In this document: positions 27,919 to 40,269 of the stretch, in pieces | How positions within the stretch are numbered: the stretch's first letter is position 1 | Layout: every line of letters starts with the position of its first letter | Assembly (NCBI GenBank): GCA_963786625.1 | Contig: CAWAZS010000004.1 | Location: forward strand, 248,001-312,000 | Source of the DNA: CAIWHR01 sp963786625 | GTDB lineage: Bacteria; Pseudomonadota; Gammaproteobacteria; Burkholderiales; Casimicrobiaceae | Direction: 5' to 3' | DNA length: 64,000 nt | Program-made: the position numbers and the translations under genes | Notes under the pieces: model-generated | What the model saw: only the letters and a program-made list of their open reading frames with translations | What the model was told of the DNA's origin: nothing | Databases searched by the model: none

Positions 27919-28001
27919 TAGTGTACTGAGTCAGAAATTCGCTTGATAGTTCGCGGCGAAATCCGCTCCTTGATCTTCGGAACTTCTGACTCAGTACACT
28001 A
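27919..28001. mobile_element. 79-bp inverted-repeat element flanked by TA, MITE-like
   Basis: Perfect inverted arms GTGTACTGAGTCAGAA (27921-27936) and TTCTGACTCAGTACAC (27984-27999) enclose 47 bases. Each end is flanked by TA, and the outer sequence is CC-TA and TA-GG. This is the expected footprint of IS630/Tc1-type transposition: duplication of TA within a CTAG target. There is no room for a transposase, so it would be a non-autonomous miniature element. The right end falls inside the proA stop codon, which reads TAG both before and after insertion. A stem-loop terminator shared by proA and the convergent MFS gene is the alternative. Confidence 0.65.
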
Positions 28002-29291
28002 GGTGCGGATCTGCCCGGTGCCCAGCACGATCCACTTCCGGCTGGTCAGGCCCTCGAGCCCGACGGGCCCGCGGGCGTGCAGCTTGTTCGTCGAGATGCC
28101 GATCTCGGCGCCCAGCCCGTACTCGAATCCGTCGGCAAAGCGCGTCGACGCATTGACCATCACCGAGCTCGAATCGACTTCGCGCAGGAAGCGCATCGCG
28201 GCGGCGTGGTCCTGCGTCACGATTGCGTCGGTGTGCTGCGAGCCGTACTTCGCGATGTGCGCCATCGCCTCGTCCAGCGTATCGACGACGCGCACCGCGA
28301 GGATCGGCGCCAGGTACTCGGTGTACCAGTCGTCCTCGACCGCCGCCTTCATCCCCGGGACGATCGCGCGCGAGCGCGCGCAGCCGCGCAGCTCGACGCC
28401 CTTGCCTGCATAGACGTCCGCGAGCGGCGGCAGCACCCGCGCGGCGATCCCGGCGTGGACCAGCAGCGTCTCCATCGTGTTGCACGGCGAATAGCGCTGC
28501 GTCTTCGCGTTGTCGGCGATGGCGATCGCCATCGCCGGGTCGGCCGTGGCGTCGACGTACACGTGGCAGACGCCGTCGAGATGCTTGATCACCGGGACCT
28601 TCGCCTCGCGCGCGATGCGCTCGGTCAGCCCCTTGCCGCCGCGGGGGACGATGACGTCGACGTGCTTCTCGTCGGCGATCAGGCAGCCGACGGCGGCGCG
28701 GTCGGTGGTCGCGATCACCTGCACCGCGGTCTCCGGCAGACCGGCGGCGGCGAGGCCCGCGTGGACGCAGGCTGCGATCGCCTGATTGCTGGAGAGCGCT
28801 TCGGAGCCGCCGCGCAGGATCGTCGCGTTGCCGGCCTTGAGGCACAGTCCCGCGGCGTCCGCGGTGACGTTCGGGCGCGACTCGTAGACGATGCCGATCA
28901 CGCCGAGCGGCACGCGCATCAGGCCGACCTGGATGCCCGAGGGGCGGTAGCGCAGATCGGTGATCTCGCCCACCGGATCGGGTAGCGCGGCGATCTGGTC
29001 GAGGCCGTCGGCCATCGCTGCCACGCTCGTTGCGGTCAGCGTCAATCGGTCGACGAACGCGGCGTCCTGTCCCGACGCCCTCGCGGCCGCGACATCGGTC
29101 GCGTTGGCTTCGAGGAGGCTCGCTGACCTGCGCCGGATCGCCGCCGCCGTCGCGCGCAGCGCGGCGTTCTTCGCCTTCGTGTCGGCCCGGGCGACATCGC
29201 GCGCGGCGGCGCGCGCAGCCGCACCCACGCCCTGCATGTACGCGGCGACGTCGGCGAAGGTTCCCAGGCCGGGAACGGCGAGATTGGTCAT
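27999..29291 (-). CDS. proA: Gamma-glutamyl phosphate reductase
   Basis: This 430-residue protein is full length for ProA. It shows the typical stretches VPLGVIGIVYESRPNVTADA and GGSEALSSNQAI, and the catalytic cysteine in YSPCNTMETLLVH. It reduces gamma-glutamyl phosphate to glutamate semialdehyde with NADPH in proline synthesis. Its C-terminus LTSRKWIVLGTGQIRT is the normal family end, and the stop TAG lies at the junction with the inverted-repeat element. proB is not adjacent. A divergent gene for a small exported protein lies 163 bases upstream. Confidence 0.96.
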   Translation of the reverse strand: MTNLAVPGLGTFADVAAYMQGVGAAARAAARDVARADTKAKNAALRATAAAIRRRSASLLEANATDVAAARASGQDAAFVDRLTLTATSVAAMADGLDQIAALPDPVGEITDLRYRPSGIQVGLMRVPLGVIGIVYESRPNVTADAAGLCLKAGNATILRGGSEALSSNQAIAACVHAGLAAAGLPETAVQVIATTDRAAVGCLIADEKHVDVIVPRGGKGLTERIAREAKVPVIKHLDGVCHVYVDATADPAMAIAIADNAKTQRYSPCNTMETLLVHAGIAARVLPPLADVYAGKGVELRGCARSRAIVPGMKAAVEDDWYTEYLAPILAVRVVDTLDEAMAHIAKYGSQHTDAIVTQDHAAAMRFLREVDSSSVMVNASTRFADGFEYGLGAEIGISTNKLHARGPVGLEGLTSRKWIVLGTGQIRT

Positions 29292-29454
29292 CCGGCGATT
29301 GTAGCGCGATCCCGGAGCGGCCAGCCCGGTCGCTGTTTTCGAGCGTCAATCCGGGTTAAAATCACTGGTTTTGGCGCCGACGGGGCGTCGTACCAGGCGC
29401 CCTTCATCGCGGGAATACGCTTTTCCGTCCCAACCACTGTCAGGAGTCACCGCA

Positions 29455-30039
29455 ATGCGCAAATTGATCGGAACCATCGGTTTTGCCGTTATCGCCGCGC
29501 TCGCCGTGCCGGCCGCCGCCCAGACCGGCGCCGCCGTCGTCGCGAAGGAACCCGGCAAGGTGGGCGTCGCCGAGACTGTCAAGGTTACCGCGACGATCAC
29601 CGCGATCGACGCCGCCACGCGCGCGGTGACGCTGAAGGGGCCGCAGGGCCGCGAAGTCACGCTGACGGCGGGCGAGCAGGTGAAGAACTTCGCGCAGCTC
29701 AAGGTCGGCGACCTGGTGAACATCGAGTACGTCGAGGCACTGACGGTCGAGCTCAAGAAGGGCAGCACGGCGCCGATTTCGATGACGGCGAAGGCCGGCG
29801 CGGCCGGCGCGAAGCCCGGCGAGCGCCCGGCCGGAATGGGCGGTCGTCAGGTGACGATCGTCGCCGAGGTCGTCGAGCTCAATGCGCAGACGCAGGTCAT
29901 GACGCTGAAAGGCCCGCAACGCACCGTCGATGTCAAGGTCAAGGATCCGGCGCAGTTCAAGCTCATCGCGAAGGGCGACCGCATCGAGGTGACCTACACC
30001 GAGGCGATGGCGATCGCCGTCGCGCCGGCGAAGAAGTAG
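29455..30039 (+). CDS. Exported protein with two repeated beta-domains, function unknown
   Basis: The 194-residue protein starts at the ATG at 29455, after TCAGGAGTCACCGCA. A signal peptide (MRKLIGTIGFAVIAALAVPAAAQ) is followed by two similar halves. Each contains an alternating beta-pattern with the near-repeat AVTLKGPQGREVTL and VMTLKGPQRTVDV, and then QVKNFAQLKVGDLVNIEYVEAL and PAQFKLIAKGDRIEVTYTEAM. The halves look like an internal duplication of an OB- or SH3-like fold. I do not recognise a named family with a known role. It is probably periplasmic. Confidence 0.82.
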   Translation: MRKLIGTIGFAVIAALAVPAAAQTGAAVVAKEPGKVGVAETVKVTATITAIDAATRAVTLKGPQGREVTLTAGEQVKNFAQLKVGDLVNIEYVEALTVELKKGSTAPISMTAKAGAAGAKPGERPAGMGGRQVTIVAEVVELNAQTQVMTLKGPQRTVDVKVKDPAQFKLIAKGDRIEVTYTEAMAIAVAPAKK

Positions 30040-30052
30040 CAGTAACGCGTTG

Positions 30053-30075
30053 TGGGGCCGGCTTCAGCCGGCTCC
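30053..30075. repeat. Short GTGGGGCCGGCTTCAGCCGGC stem-loop, REP-like
   Basis: The gap between two convergent genes holds GTGGGGCCGGCTTCAGCCGG, a GC-rich stem (GCCGGCT/AGCCGGC) with a tiny loop. A related unit, GTGGGGCCGCCTTCAGGCGG, lies at 32583-32602, and an inverted one ends at 32645. These resemble short REP units common in high-GC betaproteobacteria. Confidence 0.5.
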
Positions 30076-30089
30076 CGACCAGCTGCCGC

Positions 30090-30755
30090 TCACCGCGCCG
30101 TCTTGATCGTCCGCACGCCGGTGTCGCTGCCCAACAGGATCACGTCGGCGCCGCGCGCGGCGAAGAGGCCCACGGTGACCACGCCGACGATCGCGCGGAT
30201 CCGCGCTTCCGTCTCGACCGGGTTCGTGAGCTTCAGCCCGTGCACGTCGAGGATGACGTTGCCGTTGTCGGTCGTGAATCCCATCCGCCAGGCCGGCTGA
30301 CCGCCCAGCAGCACCAGCTGCCGCGCGACATAGCTTCGCGCCATCGGGATGACCTCGACCGGCAGCGGGAACTTGCCCAGCACGCCGACGAGCTTCGACG
30401 CGTCGGCGATGCACACGAACCTGCGCGCGACCGCGGCGACGATCTTCTCGCGCGTCAGCGCTCCGCCGCCGCCCTTGATCATCGCGCCGTGCTCGGTCAC
30501 CTCGTCGGCGCCGTCGACGTACACGGGCAGATCGCCGACATTGTTCAATTCCTCGACGTAGATGCCGTGGCCCTTGAGCCGCTCGGCCGTCTTCACGGAG
30601 CTCGCGACAGCGCCCTTGATCCGGTGCTTGATCTTCGCGAGCTCGTCGATGAAGAAGTCCGCCGTCGAGCCGGTGCCCACGCCGATGATCGCGTCGTCCT
30701 CGACGTACTTGATCGCCTCGCGGGCGACGGAGCGCTTCTGCTCGTCCTGGGTCAT
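30090..30755 (-). CDS. rpiA: Ribose-5-phosphate isomerase A
   Basis: The 221-residue protein starts MTQDEQKRSVAREAIKYV and shows IIGVGTGSTADFFIDEL near residue 23, then VDGADEVTEHGAMIKGGGGAL, which holds the catalytic acidic residues, and REKIVAAVA. It interconverts ribose 5-phosphate and ribulose 5-phosphate in the pentose phosphate pathway. A second possible ATG at 30773 overlaps the lpdA stop as ATGA, so rpiA is probably cotranslated with lpdA. That would make it the last gene of the pyruvate dehydrogenase operon. Confidence 0.95.
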   Translation of the reverse strand: MTQDEQKRSVAREAIKYVEDDAIIGVGTGSTADFFIDELAKIKHRIKGAVASSVKTAERLKGHGIYVEELNNVGDLPVYVDGADEVTEHGAMIKGGGGALTREKIVAAVARRFVCIADASKLVGVLGKFPLPVEVIPMARSYVARQLVLLGGQPAWRMGFTTDNGNVILDVHGLKLTNPVETEARIRAIVGVVTVGLFAARGADVILLGSDTGVRTIKTAR

Positions 30756-30769
30756 GGGGCGCTCCGCGG

Positions 30770-32569
<1,800 letters not shown>

Positions 32570-32582
32570 GTCTGTCCTCGCG

Positions 32583-32650
32583 TGGGGCCGCCTTCAGGCG
32601 GCCTCTGCCTCTGTGTGTCAAGGCGTCCGGCCGAAGCCGGACCCACGATA
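32583..32650. repeat. REP-like stem-loops between aceF and lpdA
   Basis: The gap holds GTGGGGCCGCCTTCAGGCGG, a stem-loop of the kind seen at 30053, and an inverted relative GGCCGAAGCCGGACCCAC ending near 32645. Both could form stems within the operon transcript and modulate its stability. Confidence 0.5.
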
Positions 32651-32663
32651 CGCGCGCGTTCGG

Positions 32664-34029
32664 TCACAGCATCACCCGCCGCATGTCGGCGAGGAGCCGC
32701 GCGAGATATGCGGTGAAGCGCGCCGCCGAGGCGCCGTCGATCACGCGGTGGTCGTAGGACAGCGACAGCGGAAGCATCAGCCGCGGCTGGAATGCGCTGC
32801 CGTCCCATACCGGCCTCGTCGCGCTCTTCGACACGCCGAGGATCGCGACCTCGGGCGCATTGATGATCGGCGTGAACGCGGTGCCGCCGATGCCGCCCAG
32901 GCTCGAGATCGAGAAGCAGCCGCCCTGCATGTCCGCCGGTCCGAGCTTCCCGTCGCGGGCCTTTGCCGACAACTCGCCCATTTCTCTGGCGATCTGCAGC
33001 ACGCCCTTCTGGTCCGCGTTCTTCAGCACCGGGACGACGAGGCCGTTCGGCGTGTCGGCGGCGAAGCCGATGTGGAAATACTGCTTCAGCACCAGGCTGT
33101 CGCCGTCGGGCGTGGAAACCAGGGACGCATTGAAATCCGGAAATTTCTTCAGCGCGGCGACGCTCGCCTTGATCAGGAACGCGAGCATCGTCAGCTTGAT
33201 TCCCGACTTCTCGTTCTCCCGGTTGAGCTCGACGCGGAACGCCTCGAGGTCGGTGATGTCGGCCTCGTCGAACTGCGTCACGTGCGGGATCATCACCCAG
33301 TTGCGCGCGAGGTTCGCGCCCGAGATCTTCTTGATCCGCGACAGCGGCCGCGATTCGGTCGGGCCGAACTTCGCGAAGTCGACGCTCGGCCACGGCAGGA
33401 GATTGAGCGAGCCGCCGCCGCTGATGCCGCCACCCGCGCCGCCGGCCCCGGCGACGGCGCCGCTCATGACCTGCTTCACGAAGCTCTGCACGTCCTCCTG
33501 CAGGATGCGGCCTTTCGGGCCGGTGCCCGTGACGCGCGCGAGATCGACGCCGAGCTCGCGGGCGAACTTGCGCAGCGACGGCGACGCATGCGCGGCCCGG
33601 AAGCCCTGCTCGTCGGCGGGGGCCGACGGTGCGGCCGCCGCGCGCGCCTCCGCTGCGCTGGCGCTCGCTGCTGTCTCGGCGCCCCGACCTTCGCGCGCGG
33701 CTGCGGCGGCCGGCGGGGCAGGTGCCGGCGACGGTGGCGCAGCCGGTGCAGTCTGCGGTGCGCGGCGGCGGTGCCGCGGCGGCATCGACCGCGGCAGCTT
33801 CGAGCACGACGATCAGCGAGCCTTCGGCGACCTTGTCCCCGAGCTTGACGTGGACGTCCTTCACCTTCCCTGCGGCCGGCGAGGGCACGTCCATCGTCGC
33901 CTTGTCGGATTCCAGCGTGACCAGCGAATCCTCGGCGGCGACGGTGTCGCCGGGCTTGACGAAGATCTCGATCACCGGGACGTCCTTGAAATCGCCGATG
34001 TCGGGAACCTTGACTTCGATCGTGCTCAT
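32664..34029 (-). CDS. aceF: Pyruvate dehydrogenase E2, dihydrolipoyl acetyltransferase (one frame break)
   Basis: From the ATG at 34029 the protein reads a lipoyl domain (residues 1-80, Lys43 in ESDKATMDVP) and a linker rich in Ala and Pro. Inside the linker, near 33750-33775, the frame shifts. The other frame continues with the E3/E1-binding domain (ASPSLRKFARELGVDLARV) and the catalytic domain ending YDHRVIDGASAARF to the stop at 32664. The total is one base over a multiple of three, so about 454 residues after correction. The enzyme transfers acetyl groups to CoA. Only one lipoyl domain is present, whereas E. coli AceF has three. The gene lies 16 bases downstream of aceE. Confidence 0.9.
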
Positions 34030-34045
34030 CGCCGGCCCCTTTGCT

Positions 34046-36700
<2,655 letters not shown>

Positions 36701-36954
36701 GCGGGGAACCTCCACGGCGTTTGTCGCCCGGCGCGGTGTCGCCGCGTCGTGGCTCGGATTGTATGTGGCGCGGGGTTTCGCCGCATGAATGGATGCGCGC
36801 CTGTCGCTGCCACCCGGGAACAGGGCGGCCGGCCGGGCCCCGGAACGTCATGGTACCAGCCGATGGAAATGATTTTCAGAACCACTCCGCCACGTCCGTG
36901 CGGGCGCGCCCGCACGGACCGAAGCCGTGCGCGGCGAGGCGCAAACGTAAGCGC
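36701..36954. promoter_or_regulatory. Gap with the aceE promoter region and a 26-bp palindrome
   Basis: This gap lies upstream of aceE and downstream of the leftward MFS gene. It contains the perfect palindrome at 36894-36919 and no convincing gene. The aceE promoter should lie between about 36720 and 36890, but I see no strong -35/-10 pair. Confidence 0.4.
36894..36919. terminator. Perfect 26-bp palindrome, possible terminator of the MFS gene
   Basis: GTCCGTGCGGGCG is followed directly by its exact complement CGCCCGCACGGAC. It lies 36 bases downstream of the leftward MFS stop. The stem is very stable, but no T-run follows in either direction, so Rho-independent termination is uncertain. A repeat unit or protein-binding site is also possible. 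Confidence 0.45.
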
Positions 36955-38187
36955 TTACTGCCGATGCCTGACAAACATGCCAAGTCCGGTGGCGACGCAG
37001 AGGGCGCCGAACACGACGAAGCCGGTCCGATACCCTCCGGTCAGCGTCGCGATCAGCGCGAACGCCGGCGGGCCGACGACGACTCCGGCGAAAGTGACGA
37101 ACCCGCAGGCGCCGGTGATCGCGCCGACCTGGCCCGCCGGCGCGTGCCGGGCGACTTGGGAAAGCTGCACTCCGTTCCAGCCGATGGCCGTTGCGCCGAA
37201 AGCGATGCAGACGGCGAGTATCGCGCCCATCGGCCACAGTGCGCCGAATGCAGCGGTCAGCCAGCCACAGACTCCCGCGGCAACGCCGATCAGACCCAAC
37301 AGCGCGCGTGGCGCCACGCGTGCATCGGCAATCGCGCCCCACGCGATGCGCCCGACGATGCCGCCGAGATTCGCCGCGGTCAGCGCAAGTCCCGCCGCCA
37401 CGAGGGTAAAGGCGAGCGTCTCCGTCAGGTACACGACGAGAAAGCTCATCAGGCAGACCTGCAGTGCAGCGTAGACGAAGCCCGTGAGCGCGAGTTCGCG
37501 CAACGCCGGCGTGCCGAGTACGCGCCCGAGCGGCGCGAAGATGGCCCCGACGTCCAGGGTCAGTCGCGACGAGCGTTCGGTGTCGAGCGCCGAGCGCGCC
37601 GTCTGCGCGACGAGCGCGATGCCGAGGCCCAGCATCGCGACCAGCGCGAAGGCGGCGTGCCAGCCCAGTGCGAGCGTGGCAGCCGGCAGCAACGCACCGG
37701 CGAGTGCCGCGCCGGCAGGCACGCCGGTCTGCTTGATCGAAAAGGTCAGCGCCATCCGCGACGGCGGCGCGGTCCGTGCAAGCACCTGCGAGGAGGCCGG
37801 CGTAATCGGGCCGTAGCCGAGACCGATGACGAGCGCGGCCAGCACCAGCGTCGGCACGAGAATGACGGGCATGGTCGTGGCGCCCGCCACGAGCGCCACC
37901 CCGCCGGCGCACATCAGCACGCAGACCTGCGATACGCGGATCGCGCCATAGCGCTCGATGAATCCACCGGAGGCGAGGCTTCCCGCCATCGACCCGACGT
38001 AGACCAGACCGACGAACACGCCGATGAGCTTCGGCGCAACGCCGAGATCGCGGCCGATCTCCGGAGCGAGGACCGATGCCGCGGTCGCGGCCAGCGCCGT
38101 GAATGCCTGTATCGCGAGCGTGATCGCGAGCGCGAATGCCGCGGTGCGCAGACGCGGGTCGCCCCGCCCCCGTGCCGGGTCCCTCAT
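36955..38187 (-). CDS. Major facilitator superfamily transporter
   Basis: The protein has 410 residues from the ATG at 38187. It has twelve predicted helices, LIGVFVGLVYVGSMAGSLAS after the first helix and GLGYGPITPASSQVLART in the middle. The type resembles CynX/NimT and other anion or metabolite permeases; the substrate is not clear. The start overlaps the stop of the 5-formyltetrahydrofolate cyclo-ligase gene by four bases (ATGA), which indicates translational coupling. The partner is a folate-salvage enzyme, so a link to folate is conceivable but unproven. Confidence 0.85.
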   Translation of the reverse strand: MRDPARGRGDPRLRTAAFALAITLAIQAFTALAATAASVLAPEIGRDLGVAPKLIGVFVGLVYVGSMAGSLASGGFIERYGAIRVSQVCVLMCAGGVALVAGATTMPVILVPTLVLAALVIGLGYGPITPASSQVLARTAPPSRMALTFSIKQTGVPAGAALAGALLPAATLALGWHAAFALVAMLGLGIALVAQTARSALDTERSSRLTLDVGAIFAPLGRVLGTPALRELALTGFVYAALQVCLMSFLVVYLTETLAFTLVAAGLALTAANLGGIVGRIAWGAIADARVAPRALLGLIGVAAGVCGWLTAAFGALWPMGAILAVCIAFGATAIGWNGVQLSQVARHAPAGQVGAITGACGFVTFAGVVVGPPAFALIATLTGGYRTGFVVFGALCVATGLGMFVRHRQ

Positions 38188-38813
38188 CGGCGGAGCGCGA
38201 GCGCGCGCCGTTCGGTCACGATCATGTCGACCGGCAGGTCGTGCGGTGCCGCGGGCACGCGATCGACGAGCTGAATCTCGAGCGTGCCGGCAACGCGCGC
38301 GACCCCCGGCGAGAGCAGGGGAAGCAGCCGGTCGTAGTAGCCGCCGCCGTAGCCGAGCCGCCGGCCGGCGAGGTCGAACGCAACGCCGGGCACCAGCACG
38401 AAGTGGATCGCGTCGCGCGCAATGCGCGGGCAATCGCGCAGCGGCTCGGGGATACCCTGGCGCCCCGCAACGACGTCGCGCTGCGGATCGGCGATCGCAT
38501 GCAGCTCGAGCATGCGCGCCTGCGCGTCGACGCGCGGGACCGCCACCGTCTTGCCTGCGGCCAGCGCCGCACGCACGACCGGCCGCGTGTCCCACTCGCT
38601 GCGAAACGGCAGCGTCAGCAGCACGGCCCCGGCGGAGACGAACTCCGGCAACGCGACGACGCGCGCCGCGATCGCGGCCGATGCGGCCGCAAGGACGTCT
38701 GCCGGCAAGGCGTCGCGCCGGGCGAGCACCTGCCGGCGCATCGCGAGCTTCGCCTCGCGGAGCGCGACGCCCTGCGCCGGATCTGCGTCGCCTCGGCCCG
38801 AAGGGAAGCTCAT
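38184..38813 (-). CDS. 5-formyltetrahydrofolate cyclo-ligase
   Basis: The 209-residue protein has the family features: AKLAMRRQVLARRDALPAD near the N-terminus, LVPGVAFDLAGRRLGYGGGY (ATP and folate loop with GYGGGYYDRLL) and a C-terminal VDMIVTERRALAL. It converts 5-formyl-THF to 5,10-methenyl-THF with ATP. The start is the ATG at 38813. The gene is divergent from pepP with a 99-base gap, and the MFS gene overlaps its stop. The common names are ygfA or fthC. Confidence 0.92.
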   Translation of the reverse strand: MSFPSGRGDADPAQGVALREAKLAMRRQVLARRDALPADVLAAASAAIAARVVALPEFVSAGAVLLTLPFRSEWDTRPVVRAALAAGKTVAVPRVDAQARMLELHAIADPQRDVVAGRQGIPEPLRDCPRIARDAIHFVLVPGVAFDLAGRRLGYGGGYYDRLLPLLSPGVARVAGTLEIQLVDRVPAAPHDLPVDMIVTERRALALRR

Positions 38814-38881
38814 CGCGCGATGGTAACGCATCGCGACACGCGCGCTCCCCGCGACGGCCGATGGCGTCCCGACGAAACCCC

Positions 38882-38887
38882 TATAAT
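38882..38887 (+). promoter_or_regulatory. Candidate -10 box (TATAAT) for pepP
   Basis: An exact TATAAT lies 26 bases before the pepP start in a GC-rich gap. No good -35 hexamer is visible at the standard distance. Confidence 0.45.
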
Positions 38888-38912
38888 CGTGGCTTCGCCC
38901 CGAGGTACTCCC

Positions 38913-40232
38913 ATGGACCACCGTCACCAGCACTACCGCGACCGGCGCGCCGCGGTTCTCGAGCAGATGCGCACGCAGACGGGCGGTGGTCTCGCGCTCG
39001 TGCCGACCGCGGTCGAGACGCTGCGCAGCCGCGACTCGCATTTTCCCTATCGGCACGACAGCTACTTCTATTACCTGTCCGGCTTTCCCGAACCCGAAGC
39101 GGTCGTTGCTCTGGTCGCCGGGACCGACGGGGACCGGCAGATCCTGTTCTGCCGCGACAAGAACGAGGAGCGCGAGATCTGGGACGGCTTTCGCTACGGC
39201 CCCGACGCCGCGCGCGAGATCTTCGGCTTCGACGAGGCGCGCTCGATCTCCGAGCTCGACGCCGTCCTGCCCGACCTCGCCGCGGACCGGCCGGCGCTGT
39301 ACACGCCGCTGGGACTCTACGAGAGCTGGGATCGCAAGGTAACCGCCGTCCTCAACGAGGTTCGCGGCCGCGCGCGTACGGGCGTGAGCGCGCCGGAGGA
39401 GATCGTCGACATCCGGCAGACGCTGGACGCGCTGCGGCTCGTCAAGGACGAGCACGAGATCGCGCTGATGCGCCGTGCGGCCGCGATTTCGGCAGGGGCC
39501 CACCGGCGCGCGATGCAACGCACCCGTGTGAGCTGGCACGAGTACCAGGTCGAGGCCGAGCTCGCGCACGAATTCCTGCGCTTCGGCGCGCAATCGGTCG
39601 CCTACCCGTCGATCGTGGCCGGCGGCCCCAATGCCTGCGTGCTGCATTACCGCGACAACAACCGGCAGCTGCAGGACGGCGAGCTGCTGCTTATAGACGC
39701 CGGATGCGAATACCAGGGTTACGCAGCGGACATCACGCGCACGTTTCCCGTCAACGGCCGCTTCACCGGGCCGCAGAAGGCGGTCTACGAGCTCGTGCTC
39801 GCCGCGCAGCGCGCGTGCCTCGACGCGGTGGCGCCCGGCGCGGACTTCCACGATTACCACAAGGTCGCCGAGCGGGTCCTCGCGCAGGGCTACATCGATC
39901 TCGGCCTGTGCAAAGGCACGCTCGACGAGGTGCTGGAGAGCGGCAGCTACAAGCAGTTCTACATGCACCGCGCCGGACACTGGCTCGGCATGGACGTGCA
40001 CGACGCAGGCCTGTACCTGCTGAAGGGCGCATCGCAGAAGCTCGTGCCAGGTATGGTGCTTACGGTCGAGCCGGGCACCTACATCCGCCCGGCCGACAAC
40101 GTGCCGGAGGAATTCTGGGACATCGGGGTGCGCATCGAGGACGACGTCCTCGTGACGGCGACCGGCATCGACAACCTCACCGCCGCGGCGCCGAAGTCGG
40201 TTGCCGATGTCGAAGCCGCGTGTGCGCGATGA
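38913..40232 (+). CDS. pepP: Xaa-Pro aminopeptidase
   Basis: The 439-residue protein has an AMP_N domain (residues 1-150; SHFPYRHDSYFYYLSGFPEP) and a pita-bread metallopeptidase domain. The metal ligands are visible: the Asp pair in LLIDAGCEYQGYAADITRTF, His in MHRAGHWLGMDVHDAG, Glu in TVEPGTYI and Glu in GVRIEDDVLV. It removes N-terminal residues before proline in the cytosol. The neighbour order pepP, ubiquinone hydroxylase, dusB, fis is conserved in betaproteobacteria. The start is the ATG at 38913. Confidence 0.95.
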   Translation: MDHRHQHYRDRRAAVLEQMRTQTGGGLALVPTAVETLRSRDSHFPYRHDSYFYYLSGFPEPEAVVALVAGTDGDRQILFCRDKNEEREIWDGFRYGPDAAREIFGFDEARSISELDAVLPDLAADRPALYTPLGLYESWDRKVTAVLNEVRGRARTGVSAPEEIVDIRQTLDALRLVKDEHEIALMRRAAAISAGAHRRAMQRTRVSWHEYQVEAELAHEFLRFGAQSVAYPSIVAGGPNACVLHYRDNNRQLQDGELLLIDAGCEYQGYAADITRTFPVNGRFTGPQKAVYELVLAAQRACLDAVAPGADFHDYHKVAERVLAQGYIDLGLCKGTLDEVLESGSYKQFYMHRAGHWLGMDVHDAGLYLLKGASQKLVPGMVLTVEPGTYIRPADNVPEEFWDIGVRIEDDVLVTATGIDNLTAAAPKSVADVEAACAR

Positions 40233-40269
40233 GCGTAACGGCTGTGGGACGCCACGTCGAGCCGCGTCG

